A DNA stretch of 64,000 nt from Bryum argenteum (GCA_037043015.1 CM073329.1:5782648-5846647), one strand, 5' to 3'. Counted from the stretch's first letter, positions 20,646 to 39,998 are shown. A program made the numbers and translations. The notes: a model not told the origin generated them from the letters alone.

Positions 20646-23600
20646 ATGCACGGGGTGAACAAAAGAGGGCTGGAGCCGGGCTGGCCGTCGCAAGGCTTGC
20701 GAGTGAAGCGCGCCAGTATCATCGCAGGGCGCCGAGGAGGTCCTAGTACGCCAGTGCCCAGTTGGAAGGTGTTTAACAACCAGCTCTACGACGGCATTGC
20801 GGCCGCAGCCGCTGCTCACGCCGCGGCCGGGCGGCCCACTCCCGTGTCCGCTCGCAAGCTCGCGGCCTCGCTGTGGGAACTCCAAGACCACCCTCTTCCT
20901 GCCTGTCTCTGCAGCCAGCATTGGCTCAAAGGCGTCTCTGACATGTCCAGCCCTCGCTCCCAAGCCGATTCCTACTTCTCCCCTCGCAGCTGCAAGTTCG
21001 CCTATCAGCAATACGTAAAGGTCAGTAGAGCTTCCAATCCTTCCCATTGCGTGCGCTCTCTCATTCCAATTCAACTTCCCGTTCTTTCAGGACTTCAACG
21101 AATACAGGCACATCGGCATGATCTTTAAACTCATCCAAATTTTGCTTTTCACAATGTGATCAATGAAAATGGTGCCAAAGCACTTCAATCATGCACTCTA
21201 CCGATCTGCCAGAGGCTACGAAATGAGTGTTCAAATTTGACTTTGACTAGGTCACATGAGGACTTTCGTTTGTATGTTTTACGCTGATCTTCATTGAGAA
21301 ATCGGACCCGGTAGAGAGGAAGGACGAAGTACTGCAGAGGTTCATGGAATTGGCTGGGATGGTAACAGGGAGGGGCGGAGCAGGGGAAACGGAGTGGGAG
21401 TTTCGGGAAGCATTTTGCAACCGCGCATACACATGTACACCACGGAGAGAAGGGCGATGGACATGTCACTCTGCCATCTGCATCAATTCAGGTGCCAATT
21501 TCAATTCTCGTACCGTGCTGAATGTTAGTTACTAGACCTATTTCTTTCTGCTCACTCCAATCTTCGTCTCCAGCTTGACGGTCAAAGACATCATCACCAG
21601 CACTCGCCTGCGTACTCTACCCGCTCTGGCCATAAAAAGTGTGAGACAATGACCACGTCAAGTGAGCTTCTGAAAGTCTTAAGCCGCATACGCATTCTCG
21701 AAGATCAGCATAATCACAGCTTGAATGAAGCTGCAGCATTGAAAATTGAGTTAGAGCAAGCTCGTGCGCGAGTACAGGACCTGGAGCAGACTCAAAAATC
21801 CTCACGGCGAGAAATGGAGAACATGCTAAAGAAGGTACAAGAAGAAAAAGCAAGCTGGAAAGCCAAGGAGCAGGAAATCGTGCAAGCAATGAAAGATGAA
21901 TTGGAGGACGAGCGCAAGGTAAGACGAAGGCTCGAAATCTCTAACCGCAAAATGACAAAAGACCTCGTGGAGGCGAACATGGCTACAGCGAAAGCGCTTC
22001 ACGAGCTTGAAGCGGAACGTAAGAACCGGCAGCTGATGGAAGATGTATGCGATGAGCTAGCTCGCGAGATCGGGGACGATAAACAAGAACGAGAAGAGCT
22101 GAAGCGCGAGTCGGAGCGAGTTCGCGATGAGCTCGAAGAAGAGCGGCGGATGTTGCAATTAGCGGAGGTTTGGCGGGAGGAGCGTGTACAGATGAAGCTC
22201 AGTGAAGCCAAAGTGGCCCTCGAGGAAAAGAGCGCCGCGCTCGACGTCATGCGCGCTGAGCTCGAAGCTTTCTTGCGAGGAGGCAATGCTAATGTGCAAG
22301 AAGCCGAGGTCCTAAGAAATGTTATCACGGCCATGCACCCGCGCGGGCTTGTGGCCTCTTTCCCGCCTCTCACTCTCAACCAAGCCGCCTCCCCTGACAA
22401 CGACCTCTACAACGACGAGGGCCAGTACTGGGGAAACCCGCTCGACTCTCAAGAACGATGGGAAGAGGATAGCGACGGCGACGTCGTTGAAGATCATCGC
22501 GAAGCGCAGTTAGCTAGAATGCACGCTGCTAAAGAGTCCCTCGAGAGCGGCTCCGATTATGTGAGCGAATCGCATGCTTCCGAGGAAGACGATGATCTTC
22601 TACATGACGATTCTCATTATGAGAACGGCAACAGCACCGTCCATGCTCAAGATCCCGAAGACAGCGTCGACGAATACGCACACACAGATGAGGTATCATA
22701 GCATCCTCCACACAAAAACTTTCCTCGCATTAGATCAATTATCAGTAACTCTCTCTTCGCTCTTTCACAACATCCTTTTCATCTAAAACCTCGAAACCAC
22801 TTCATTCTCGAAATATCGTAATTCCAGTTGAAAACTCCATTCAAACTCGAAACCTGCTCTGAGTCTTGACACGAACCAGCTCTAACTTTATGAAGTAGCA
22901 TAAGGTCTTCCTTACTATCTTCTCCTCAGTCTCTTAATTCACTTCCATAATATCCTCTCCGTTTACAATCTCGAAACATCTAATCTCATGCTGTTGTCAT
23001 GTCTCTTAGAAACATTAACCTCCTAACCTGCTCTGATACTCGACATGAACTAACAACATTTCTCTTTTCTTAAATCACTTTCATAACATCCTCCTACTTC
23101 GTAACCACTCCATTCTCGAGCTGCTGTGAATCTTCTAGAAAGCTACATCAAACTCCGATTATGGATAGAAATGAATAAAGTAGCCGAATATCTCTCTCCA
23201 GATCCTCAAGTCACTTCCAAAACATCCTCTCCTTAAGATCCTGAATCTTTTACTCAAAGTCTGTTCTTAATCTCGACATGAAGTAGCATCTTCAGATCCA
23301 TAAGTTATCTCCTTCAAACAATTTTTAAACCAATCCAATCTCAAGCTGTTGTAATTCTTCACATGTCTACTTTAAAAACTCCAACCCTCTTATTCTCGGC
23401 TTGAAATTGATGAAGCAGCATAGCATAACATCTCTCTCCAGCTTCTCAAACCACTTTCATAACATCCTCTCCTTATAGACTCTAGATCCTTTATTCAAAG
23501 TCTGCTCTGGTTCACCTTTTTTTAACATCCTCTCCTCGCACCATTTCCAAACCACTCTGATCTTAAGCTGCTGTAATTCTCCACAAAGCATTGAAGATCT

Positions 23601-23912
23601 CTGACGATTTCTGACAATGTGGTGCTTGCGATGCGACAGGACATAGTGGCATTGAGCAGGCCAAACGGGCATCACATGGAGAAATGGAGAGAAGTGGAGG
23701 AACAACAAGCACCACGGCATTCACTTTCAAACGGGCACAGCGTTTCCTCGCCGCAACAAAGAAGCTCCCCGGACAAAGGCAACAACACGCACATCATCCG
23801 CGGCATGAAAGGGCACATGGAGTGGCCCAAGAGCAACATCGACGTCGCCATGCGCTCCAAGATGTTCGAGAGCAACCTCGAACGGCAACAACAACTGATT
23901 CGTAACAGATGA
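20646..23912 (+). CDS. BRANCHLESS TRICHOME-like coiled-coil protein (At1g50660/At5g41620-type)
   Basis: Three exons: 20646-21020, 21574-22692 and 23640-23912, all joined in phase 0, giving about 588 aa. Start: ATG 20646 is the first in a frame closed upstream by TAA at 20598. Exon 1 has a basic GRRGGPSTPVPSWK block (29-41) and the family signature SARKLAASLWEL (68-79). Exon 2 begins the coiled coil at MTTSSELLKVLSRIR (from 151), equivalent to 'LTTSKELLK' of the plant family. It continues as a Glu/Lys/Arg-rich heptad region to about residue 365, then an acidic, disordered stretch. Exon 3 carries the family's C-terminal motif HIIRGMKGHMEWPK (549-562). Members are plant-specific coiled-coil proteins; BLT acts in trichome branching with the cytoskeleton, but most members lack a defined function. 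Splice sites are predicted by eye. Confidence 0.8.
22760..23540 (+). repeat. degenerate tandem repeats filling intron 2 of the coiled-coil gene
   Basis: Intron 2 (22693-23639) is pyrimidine-rich. It repeats a diverged module built from 'cactttcataacatcctctcc', 'ctcgaaac', 'aagctgctgtaatt' and 'gaagtagcat' phrases, at roughly 22768, 22959, 23088, 23222, 23462 and 23527. The spacing is irregular (65-240 bp). Confidence 0.6.
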
Positions 23913-24382
23913 TATATTCTTCTTCATTGAATGAATTGATTGTATAATGTGGACTCTTCTTTCTTTTCTTTCCTTCTTCCTTTATGGTAGGTTACTTCAT
24001 TAGTGGAATCAAATATGCTTGCACAAAGTGACAAGCATGGGTTGAAGTTTCGTTTTTCCTTTATGTACTTGGGTGTGGCTGCGGCCGTTCATTCAAGTTG
24101 TACACAATCAGTGAGTGTAAGACCAGGATTATTCTCTTTCTTTCTTTTTCTCTTTAGTAAGCTTTTCTTTTGGGGGTTTTGTTTGTGAATGTGATTTCTA
24201 ACTTGGGTACATACATTGATAAGAATTGCTTGATTATGATTGTATAGGATAAAATACAATCATATTTATTCATTGTTTTTTAGATACGGTAGTAATTTTG
24301 TATGCTTCTTGTTGGATGGTATGTGGTGGACATGTTACATTGATATTGGAACATTTCTGGAAGAATTTAAAAAAATTGTACG
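23913..24382. other. 3' flank of the coiled-coil gene
   Basis: AT-rich and T-rich downstream sequence. It probably contains the 3' UTR; several AATGAA/AATAAA-like words occur, but no single polyadenylation site can be chosen. Confidence 0.35.
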
Positions 24383-24529
24383 ACACTCTAATCCCATTAT
24401 GATATCACCCCTCTATGATATCACTTCTTTGGAGTGTGTAATGTAGAGATGCCCACTTTAGCCTTCATTCTTGGAACATATACCAAATGTGAAATTATAG
24501 AATGTGACATGTAGAGGGGATTAGAGTGT
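24383..24529. mobile_element. 147-bp MITE
   Basis: The left end ACACTCTAATCCC is exactly inverted at the right end, GGGATTAGAGTGT. It is short, AT-rich and non-coding. No clear target duplication allows a superfamily call. Confidence 0.6.
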
Positions 24530-25079
24530 ACATGAATGCTTGAATTTTTCATGCTTGTACTTTCTAACCATGAACTATAAGTTCCTTGTATTGCAGTATC
24601 TACAATTTCTATTGCGTATTAGATACACTTTGAAATTCATGTTAATATAATTCTTTTTAGATTTTTGAGGTATCCATATCACTGTCAATCAATTATAACA
24701 TGACATATTTTATTCTTCTTTGGGCATAATCATTTGCAAAGAAAATTATGGACACAATGTTGTGGTATAACCTTCAACTTGTGAGAGCACAAAGGTTATG
24801 CATATGCTTCCTATTATAATCGGGAAGGCAAATCCAAAGGCATTGTTTGAACATGTGCTGCTAGAGTTGGTGAAGTGACAAATAGAAGGCATTAATGTGA
24901 TAAGTGAAGTGGATTCTAGAAACAGAATAAATAGTGCAGATTTAGGTTGAAGATTCCAAAAGATTGATACAAATAGACATTAGAGAGCTTGATACGGCCC
25001 ACTCCCTTTGTTCTACTCATCACCATTACAGGCTGAGTTGCATACAACCCACTCCCCTCTGTGCTATGATGAGTAAGGC
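24530..25079. other. AT-rich spacer, possibly including left LTR remnant of the copia relic
   Basis: No gene is recognised. From about 24950 the sequence may belong to the LTR of the minus-strand copia relic. It contains a short internal duplication ('catacaacccactcccc' near 25037 beside 'tacggcccactccc' near 24992). Confidence 0.3.
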
Positions 25080-25152
25080 TGTCTGGTGTACGTCCTAATG
25101 GCAACCGTCCTAACAGGTATGATCACTCTTATTGGAACAGATTCCAACACCC
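25080..25152 (-). repeat. copia LTR start (minus strand)
   Basis: On the minus strand this block begins TGTTGGAATC, a common start of Ty1/copia LTRs. It is repeated with about 85-90% identity at 25990-26053. It lies downstream of the RNase H relic on its coding strand, as a 3' LTR should, but more than 400 bp away. Confidence 0.5.
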
Positions 25153-25599
25153 TCCCTTGCTTAGTTATTCGCCTGGACTAAGCGTTCTAATAAGGTCAAG
25201 ATGGTGAAGTCGATCGGGAGGTCGTTGAAGGAAAAATATGCCGACCTTTTTGATAGATTGTTTGCCTGGCAGGTTGTGTTGCTCGGATGCTGGGGTTTTG
25301 GACATTGGCTCTAATAGAAGGCGGAGTGGTTGGTTAAATTCTTCGAGCGCTGCTTTCTGAGTTCATTGCTGGTGGAGAAAGTGCGCAGGGAAAGGGAGAG
25401 GCTGGACTCATCTTCCAGCCGGCTCACGAGTCTTCCATGTTGTTTGCGTGATCTGTCGTGGTTTAGAGCCTGGAAATAGGAGGAAGAGCCGCCAATTGTT
25501 CTGGTGCTCTGTAATTTTATTGCACCCTTGTAGACTATTGTCCAGCTTCACGGCTTCGGCCAATTTGCAACGAAAAAATAATCATTCTTGAATACCTTT

Positions 25600-25993
25600 T
25601 GTGATTGATGATGCTTGTTGTGTTGCTCTCGATTAATGTGGAGTAGCTCCAGCTTGCTTCTTAGAGTTTCGAATATTGTCCTTCTTGTGGCCTTTGTCAG
25701 GATGTCTGCAACTTGTTACATGGTGGGCACGTATCCGAGAATGATCTCGCCAAAGGCGACCTTCTCGCGAACAAAGTGGTGTCGCACTTTGATGTGCTTT
25801 GTCTAGCTGTGGAAATTAGCGTTATGCACGAGGTTTAAGCACCCCTGATTCTCACCAAGTATCTTCGTTGGCGTGCTTTTGTCCTGCAAGTTCAATTCGC
25901 AGAGCAGGCGTCTAAGCTACACAACTTCTTTCGCCCCTTCGGTTGTCGCCATGTATTCGCTCTCAGTCGAAGATAATGCAAGAAAAGGCTCTG
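25600..25993 (-). pseudogene. Ty1/copia polyprotein C-terminus (RNase H), decayed
   Basis: The minus strand reads EPFLALSSTESEYMATTEG, AKEVV(stop)LRRLLCEL, DKSTPTKILGENQGCLNLV, NANFHS(stop)TKHIKVRHHFV, REKVAFGEIILGYVPT and QVADILTKATRR. This is the diagnostic end of copia RNase H (STEAEY, DNQ-like, TKHI, ADILTK motifs). The frame is continuous but has three in-frame stops (two TAG, one TAA), consistent with point-mutation decay of a silenced copy. The rest of gag-pol is absent: a second LTR-start fragment abuts it directly at 25990. Confidence 0.85.
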
Positions 25994-26053
25994 TCTGTTG
26001 TACGTCCTAACGGCAACAGTCCTAACAGGTACGATCACTCTTATTCTAATAGA
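25990..26053 (-). repeat. second copia LTR-start fragment
   Basis: This is a direct repeat of 25080-25152. The minus strand starts TGTTGGAATC at 26053. Its position right beside the RNase H relic implies a large internal deletion between the 5' LTR and the end of pol. Confidence 0.55.
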
Positions 26054-26639
26054 TTCCAACAATGAGAGTGGAGTGCTTCTATATTGTACCTTAGGAGTTA
26101 AATCAAGTTAGAATTTAGAGTAGGATCCAACCAAAGATGAGTTAGTACTCTATACTAGTGTAGTGTAACGATTTGTGGACATGAACACTAACCCCTAAAG
26201 TTGAAATTGACCACCTTGTCGTCGACGTGCTTGTGTTACTTTTGCAAAAGCTGAAACTTTGACTCGATTTATCTCAAGATCCGTACAATGAAATTTGATT
26301 AAAATTGGTGTACATGCTAATTAGACAGTCATAAACAAGATCCTACACTTGGATTTTCCAAAATCAAATTGAAAATAACTTTGTTCGTGGATTTCAGATA
26401 TAGCCATCTGGAGGTCACCGTAGAGCTCCTCATTTAGGAGGTTTGAGAACATTGTATACATGGCAACTTCGTGACAGGCATGAAGTACTTTCTTGGCATA
26501 AGAATTCATCATGGACTAGTGTAGTTGAATACTCCTATCACTAGCTAGCCTCCTATACCACTGTTGTTAGGTCCTGTGGGCATACCATCAAGGGTAGGTC
26601 GAACGGACACTTTATTCGCGCCAACTCTTACGGGTCTGG
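26054..26639. other. spacer with SINE-tail-like block (26580-26630)
   Basis: The block 'catcaagggtaggtcgaacg' followed by GGACACTTTATTCGCGCC matches 8183-8230 inverted. It also partly matches the 3' end of the SINE at 58022-58362. A degraded TAACCCCTAAAG motif lies at about 26190. No gene is recognised. Confidence 0.4.
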
Positions 26640-27115
26640 TGTTCTTCTTCTTCTCACTGGCTAGCCTTTGTCTGGCCTTCCCTCTGGCCTTCCCTCGTGT
26701 ATTTGATCATCGTCATGAAACTTGCTCAGAAAGTTCAATGCATTTTTTCTTGCTCACCTCGTGGGGAGGATCGGAAGCTCATAATTCAGGGCGCATTGAT
26801 CCCCTCTCTTTCTCTCTACACTAGATTACCGAAAACCTAGAGATTTTATGACAAAATGGCACAGCTTCCATGGTGTTCACAGCCTTTTCTCCAAGTCATA
26901 GGATCCCAATGTGAATAAAGTGCAAGCAGAGAGAGAGAGAGGAAGCTGACGATATAAAGTGGTCTCTTTTGGTTTTCTTCTCAAGATCAAGCTGCCATTC
27001 CTCATTCTCTCACTGTTTTCTCCCGGCCTTCCCTCGTGATATACCTCATGAAACGTGCTCAGAAAGTTCAAAAAAGTTTCTTGCTTGCTCACCTCGTGGG
27101 ACGGTGGGAGGGGAG
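26640..27115 (+). repeat. direct duplication of approximately 140 bp
   Basis: 26640-26780 and 26970-27110 share the order 'ggccttccctcgtg', 'catgaaac.tgctcagaaag' and 'cttgctcacctcgtgggg'. The gap between them holds a GA run at 26927-26942. It lies just upstream of the IDH gene. The function is unknown; it could be a duplicated promoter piece or an unrecognised repeat. Confidence 0.5.
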
Positions 27116-27681
27116 CGACTTTCAAAAACTGTACGATATGATGAACGACGAAACAGTAACTGTTCCGAAAAGGATCAGAAGAGAGAGAGGCTTAGAGAGG
27201 AGACCTCTACTAGTCAAAAGTGTAGTTGTTTCTCCAGCTTCAGTTCAGATGTATTCTCGCAATCGGTAATACATTGATTTCTTAAAGAAAAAACATCATC
27301 TCGTTTTTGAATTCAATATTCCATTCTATGTCGGCATTCAACTATGTAAACATCCATCTCATCCACGTCCACATTCATCCGGTCAAGTCCAGAGTCTGGG
27401 ACCCAACCAGTAAGTAAGTTGGTTAGCGCCTCCCATGACCGAACAAGAAACTCGACCTTGAAAACGAAGGCGATTTACAAACTCCATTTGCAGTTTTCTA
27501 AGCTATGGTATTAGGGTTCCATCTTTCTTGCATTTGTGGAACATGGTCCACATTCTCATCGATTTATTTCCAGTGAGAGCCTCATTGTCAACCTTACTGG
27601 AGAAAGAAAGGAAAGAAGCATTGAGACTTTTGACTTAGACCAGAATGCGCACATTGTAGTAGTAGTCGTAGTTGAAGAGCC

Positions 27682-35078
<7,397 letters not shown>

Positions 35079-36520
35079 CTTCCACCACCACCGACACAGA
35101 CACCCCCCCCCCCTTTTGTTTTTGCTTTGTTTGATGATTTGATTACACCTTTTTGTGAACAGGTTGCACCGTTGCATGCATCAGAATTTTAAGTTCTCTT
35201 GTTTGTGTAGTAGGTAGACATTTGTGTGTGCAGAATCACGCGCGGAAAAGGGCCAGGGTCCTTACTTACCAGACTCAGTAGTTGGAATGGCATGTCATCA
35301 TCTAGAATGTTGCACTGCTAGCTAGGGCGATGGTGTTCTTCGCATGAACCTCACACTGTCGATCGATGCCATGTGTCGTTGTGATGGAGCTCGATCGAGT
35401 AGGTTGCTTGGATCTTCTCGGTATCATGATTCTTGTGGTGATGATTTGTACAAGAAAGTGCTTATACTCCTAAATTTATCATCTTTCCTTCCTTGCTCTT
35501 TGGTGGATTATCCTGCCAACCTAACAGCATTGGGTATAAAAGTTTTGCCAATCATGTTAATCTCAAACTTAAGTTGATGAATGAATTCTTCACTGATGAA
35601 GAAAAATTTCCCAGGATATTGTTTGATGTACAGTATCATAATTACGTCAAATTTTACAATAGTCTAACTATGCTGCAGTCAAAATTACATAAAAGAAATT
35701 GCACGCTATCACTACACGTAGTATTCAAACAAGAGAAACCAATACAATACCTAGGGTGACAAGTTTTCAAGTTAGAGAGGAAAGATGTGTTAAACATGTA
35801 CAAAACCTGAGCTAAATAAGTCTAGTACTCCCATATCAAAGACTGAAACATTACCTTCACTTTGAAATCAACAATTTAAGGTGTTTCTATTCCAACATTT
35901 GAAAACTATTCCAACTATTTTCACAATTGGATGGACCACGATTTCAATACTACAAAAGAGGAAAGCCAAATGGCACACTAGAAGGCAGATGGTGTACCTC
36001 CAATTACGGTGACAGCTCACCCCCCCATCTGCAACACTGCACACCCCCCCAAGTACGGAAAAAATCAACAATGGTGTGCGGCTGTACTTGACCGTACAAC
36101 TGGGGTACCGTCCGTACCGTCCTCTCCGTACAGAAAAGTACGGAAAAGGAGGTTCATTGTACCTGGCTGGCATTCGAGCTCCGGAGTCTAGTAGAACAAG
36201 CAGTCTTTGGGATCTGAAAAAGAGCCCAGAAAATCAGGGCACCCACCGTTTTCTCACTATTCCTATTTATGAATGTGGACATGCACACCGCCACTTGACG
36301 GTTCGTTCATTCGAAATTATCGGCGGAAGAATCATTGCAAGATCGGAGTATTCTTTTTTATTTTTTTTACAACCTTTTCCCCACCACATTTATGTCCTAG
36401 AAACACCAAAAGTCAATGCCCAATTTCAGAGATACGGTAGGAAGTGTCATTCATTAGTAGTTTCCATAGGTTCCGAAGTTCACTTTGTTGAATATTTTGA
36501 TGCAAACCTTGGAGGTATAA
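35079..36520. other. 3' flank of IDH and spacer
   Basis: Starts with the IDH 3' UTR (C-run at 35102-35112). The remainder is AT-rich. Around 36000-36170 there are C-runs and repeated 'cgtac' words ('gtaccgtccgtaccgtcc'). No gene is recognised despite a 185-codon frame at 36076-36633. Confidence 0.35.
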
Positions 36521-36954
36521 GAGCATCTCCAACTGAGACTCTAGGAAATGGCTATGGCAGAAGCTGCTTCAGAGCCCACGGAATGTGGCAGAGGCCTGAC
36601 TTGTCGGGACAGTGGCACCACACCCACCGGTGACTCTCGTGGAGGCGCGGCACTAGTCGTGAGCGGTGCAGCCTGCGACTGCTGTCTCCCACTTCCCACC
36701 ATCCTTCTCGAAAAGTGCAAAACACACGAATATTCGCTTTGACCAGCTCTGCCCGGCTCTGTATAGAGCTATCTATATCCTACGATTTGGCCGTGTCTTC
36801 GGCCCCCTTGGCGGAGCCCGACTTCCACGCTACCATTGTACAGATAACGGTGCCAGTCTATTTTCTGAGTTTGCGAGCAGGTTACCGTTTTCTTGGCTTC
36901 CCTGAGTCTCCGCTGGAAAAGCTCTAAGTGAAGGTAAGTTGGGTTTATGATAGA
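36521..36954. repeat. GC-richer segment starting with a GAGCATCTCCAAC MITE-like end
   Basis: 'aagagcatctccaactgaga' at about 36519 is a typical plant MITE terminus (PIF/Harbinger GAGCATCTCCAAC type). I cannot find the matching right end, and the GC-rich sequence after it (to about 36920) has no recognised coding motif. Possibly a one-ended or decayed element. Confidence 0.35.
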
Positions 36955-37056
36955 AAGTCTGGTTCCTTATTTAGGGGCGGGCGTGAATGAAGTGTGAGTT
37001 TGTTATGCTAATAACTCGATGCCCACTAGACAAGGGAAAATTGGAAGTTGAATATA
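36955..37056 (-). mobile_element. 5'-truncated copy of the SINE tail
   Basis: Shares with the 3' part of the SINE at 58022-58362, in the same orientation, the blocks 'ggttcctta.ttaggggcgg', 'cgtgaatgaagtgt', 'gttatgctaata.ctcgatg' and 'acaaggg.aaattgga'. The tRNA-related head is absent. Confidence 0.55.
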
Positions 37057-37656
37057 TGCTTATGAAGCATAAACTTGACTTCCAAAATTTTGACTTTGTC
37101 TCCAACAAAAACAATTGGAACCTTATTTACATGTACAAAAACAAAACTTGATTTTTTATTATTTTTATTTTTATTTTTAAATTAAAAATAAAATTCCCCC
37201 TTTTTGGTGAATTTTGAAGTTACAGCGATGTAATTGATATTGGGCAGATTTTGAGTAGAAATGAGCATATACCACAATTCGGGCACTTTGGGCAGCTTTC
37301 AAGTAGTCTTTTCAAACTTTGACGGTGACATCTCCTAAACTATGAGGAATTTTGAAGCGTGAAATCACATTATGGAAAGTATGGAAAAACTTTCCAACAT
37401 GCTGAAGGTTTCAACTTCATGCAAGCTCAAAATAGTAGGCCAGAGGCTAACCAAATCCCAAACTACCAAAATATGGCCTTAATCAATTCTAGGGGAAAAA
37501 CCCCTGAAGGTGAGCAACCTCAAATTAACCAAAAACCCTCAATAGTGTCTTTTTTTGATGTAAGATGGAAACTTTTGAATTTTGACAAGTTTTGAAATGT
37601 GTAAACCAATGATCTAGTACATGACTTGTACATGTACTTGTGTATTGAATCTTAGA
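37057..37656. other. AT-rich spacer
   Basis: No gene, RNA or transposon end recognised. A-T-rich stretch at 37145-37200. Confidence 0.4.
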
Positions 37657-38638
37657 TTAACCCTTAAACACCCACGATGTCGAAAAACGACATTGTGGAT
37701 GTACATCCAGAAACTTTGAAGAGCCATATCTTCTTCATCCGAGGTCCGTTTTGGATGAAATCACTTGGGTTAGGTTCCAAATCAAGTCTAGTTTGTGTTG
37801 TAAAATTTGCAAGCCCATACAATAAAGTATGAATTAATGGAATGCACTTTAGTGAAGACAGCTCTTGTTTTTGGGATTCCAAGCATGGGGCATGTATTAC
37901 CATTGCAAGTCAATTATGTGAAATTAAAAATAGTTTTTCATGATTTTTTTTTTCATGGTCATGATCTTAAGGTGGTTCTTAACAACTTTGTAGTGAGAAG
38001 TTTTTTGATCCAAATGATTTTGCTATTGGATTTGCAATGATGTTTTGTCAACAGAAAAAGTAAGAAAATGGATGATATTTGAGGAGCTATATCTCCCTCA
38101 TCCACCGTTGGATTTCAACTCAATTTTTTGGAATGGCCTCCAATTAGAGTCTAGTCTAAGTGGTAGAAACCTTAACAAGATCGAAGATGTTTTGAAGATA
38201 AGGCATGAAATTGAATGCAAAGGATCTAGTTTTGGACTATTTTTCCTTTGTAAAATGTTCGGTAGTTTTTACCATTGCATGGCTTTTATTTGAGCCAAGA
38301 TTTTTTTTTGATGAATTTTTTTTGGGTAAAGGAATTATTAAGATGAAGGTGAACATCATTCAAGTTGGTGATTTTGTCATTGCAATAGGTATATTAGTAG
38401 CATTTCCACCTCATAGTGAAAATGATGAAATTTTGCAGTTTGTTTTTGATATTAATATGTTATGATCTCCCGATCTATAAGGCCTCATGACTCAAATTTT
38501 GGTGGACATGATCTTCGATAAGTCTATTACAAGTTTGTACGGTTAAGATCTTAATAGCTTCTCTTGATTTTCATCTATGACGGTTTCTATGGAAATGTGA
38601 TTTTCTGCTAAAAATAGGCTCGGGCGTTTGGGGGTTAA
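37657..38638 (+). mobile_element. approximately 1-kb TTAA-bounded modular repeat, copy B
   Basis: Left TTAACCCTTAAACACCC, right GGGCGTTTGGGGGTTAA: inverted ends with TTAA at both borders (37657-37660, 38635-38638). Close to the left end is the short perfect palindrome ATGTCGAAAAACGACAT. The interior repeats an approximately 350-bp module twice, each starting with a 'gagctatat.t.cttcatcc' phrase and ending near 'catttt.ttttcatggtcatgatc' or 'ttttgtcattgcaa'. Non-coding. Best complete copy of this family. Confidence 0.65.
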
Positions 38639-39278
38639 AAGTTCTTACCATTTCTGAAATCATAACGTTCAAAGTTGGAAAAAAAAGGTTTTTCATGTTG
38701 TAAAATGATAATGTAATGCTTTGGAGTTTGGAGGCCATAACAATCATTTTTGGTAGAAAATTTGGTATGAGGCTCTTCAAATTCTTGTTTTGAGGTGAGT
38801 TAAGAACATTTGTGCAATTTTTCCTCATACGACCTATAAAACCTTCATAAATGCTCGACAATACACATGGAGGTATGCTGAAATTCAAATACAAAGGCCC
38901 ATTTTCAACAATTAAAAAAGACAAATAAATAGTATTGGATTGAAAATCCAAACGATGAGATCATGCCTCACTACCTTATCTACATGCACAAAAAAACAAA
39001 CCTTGGAAAAAAACTAATTCTTAATTTTTGGAATTTTTAATTTTCTACGTTTCAATCAATTTTGGGCAAATTTGAGAATAAATTAGCATATAATGTAGTT
39101 TGGGGAATTTTGGGTAAATTTTAAATAGTGTTTTCAAACTATGATTGTGAATATTTCCTAAAATATAAGGAATTTTGAAGCATGAGATACTAAGATACTA
39201 AGCGCGTAAATCATTTTACGAATTTGTTGGTTTAATACCTCGGTTTGGGATATAATTTTCATGAAGGTTTTATAACAC
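38639..39278. other. AT-rich spacer between modular repeats
   Basis: No gene recognised. Resembles the interior of other TTAA elements in places ('taccatttctgaaatcataacgttcaaagttgg' style text) and is probably old repeat sequence. Confidence 0.3.
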
Positions 39279-39900
39279 TTAACCAGGCCAAATGTCAAAA
39301 AGCAACATTTTGGATGATTGCAACAACTATGAAGAGCTATACTTCTTTATTCAAAGTCTGTTTTGGATGAAATAATTTGAGTTGTGCCCCAAATCAAGTC
39401 CATTTTTTTGGTAATTTTCAAACCCATATAATGAAGTATGAATTTATAGCATGCATATTAGTGAAGGCAACTCTTGTTTTTGAGTTTTCAAACATGGGGC
39501 ATGTTTTACCACTGTAAGGCAGTTATAGAAAATCAAAAAGATGTTTCCATGATCTATTATGTTTTTTTGGTCATGATCTTAAGATGAAGGTTAACAACTT
39601 TTTAGATTTTTGATCCAAATATCTGAAATCACAACAATGTTTCTATTTTGAAAAATGAAGAATAAATGGATGATTTTTGAGGAGCTCTACCTCCTTCATC
39701 CACCATTGGAATTTGACTTCATTTTTTGGGGTGAATACCAATTACAGTCTAGTTTCAATAATAGAAATCTTGAAATAAATGTATAATGAAGACTAGACAT
39801 AGATTTTAGCTCAAGGGTTAAATCTTGGACTATTCTCTTTTGTAAAGTTTTGCAGATCTTCATCATTGCAGGGCAATCTTTTGTGAACATAGACATACCT
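39279..39900 (+). mobile_element. TTAA-bounded modular repeat, copy C, truncated
   Basis: The left end TTAACCAGGCC is mutated, followed by 'aaatgtcaaaaagcaacatt', the decayed palindrome. The module order matches copies A and B up to about 39900, where the copy stops without a right end. Confidence 0.55.
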
Positions 39901-39998
39901 AGTATTATTTGACATACTATCCACTAAGAATGGTTTGCACAGGCATTAATTAATTAATGAGGTGAGGGGGTCAGGGGATAATCAGAGGGTCAGGGGCA

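Noticed and set aside
21999..22400. 133-codon Ser-rich antisense frame
   Set aside because: Complement of the Glu/Arg-rich coiled coil of the sense gene.
36076..36633. 185-codon open frame
   Set aside because: No motif, runs through a MITE-like end at 36521 and C-runs; composition does not differ from neighbouring spacer.
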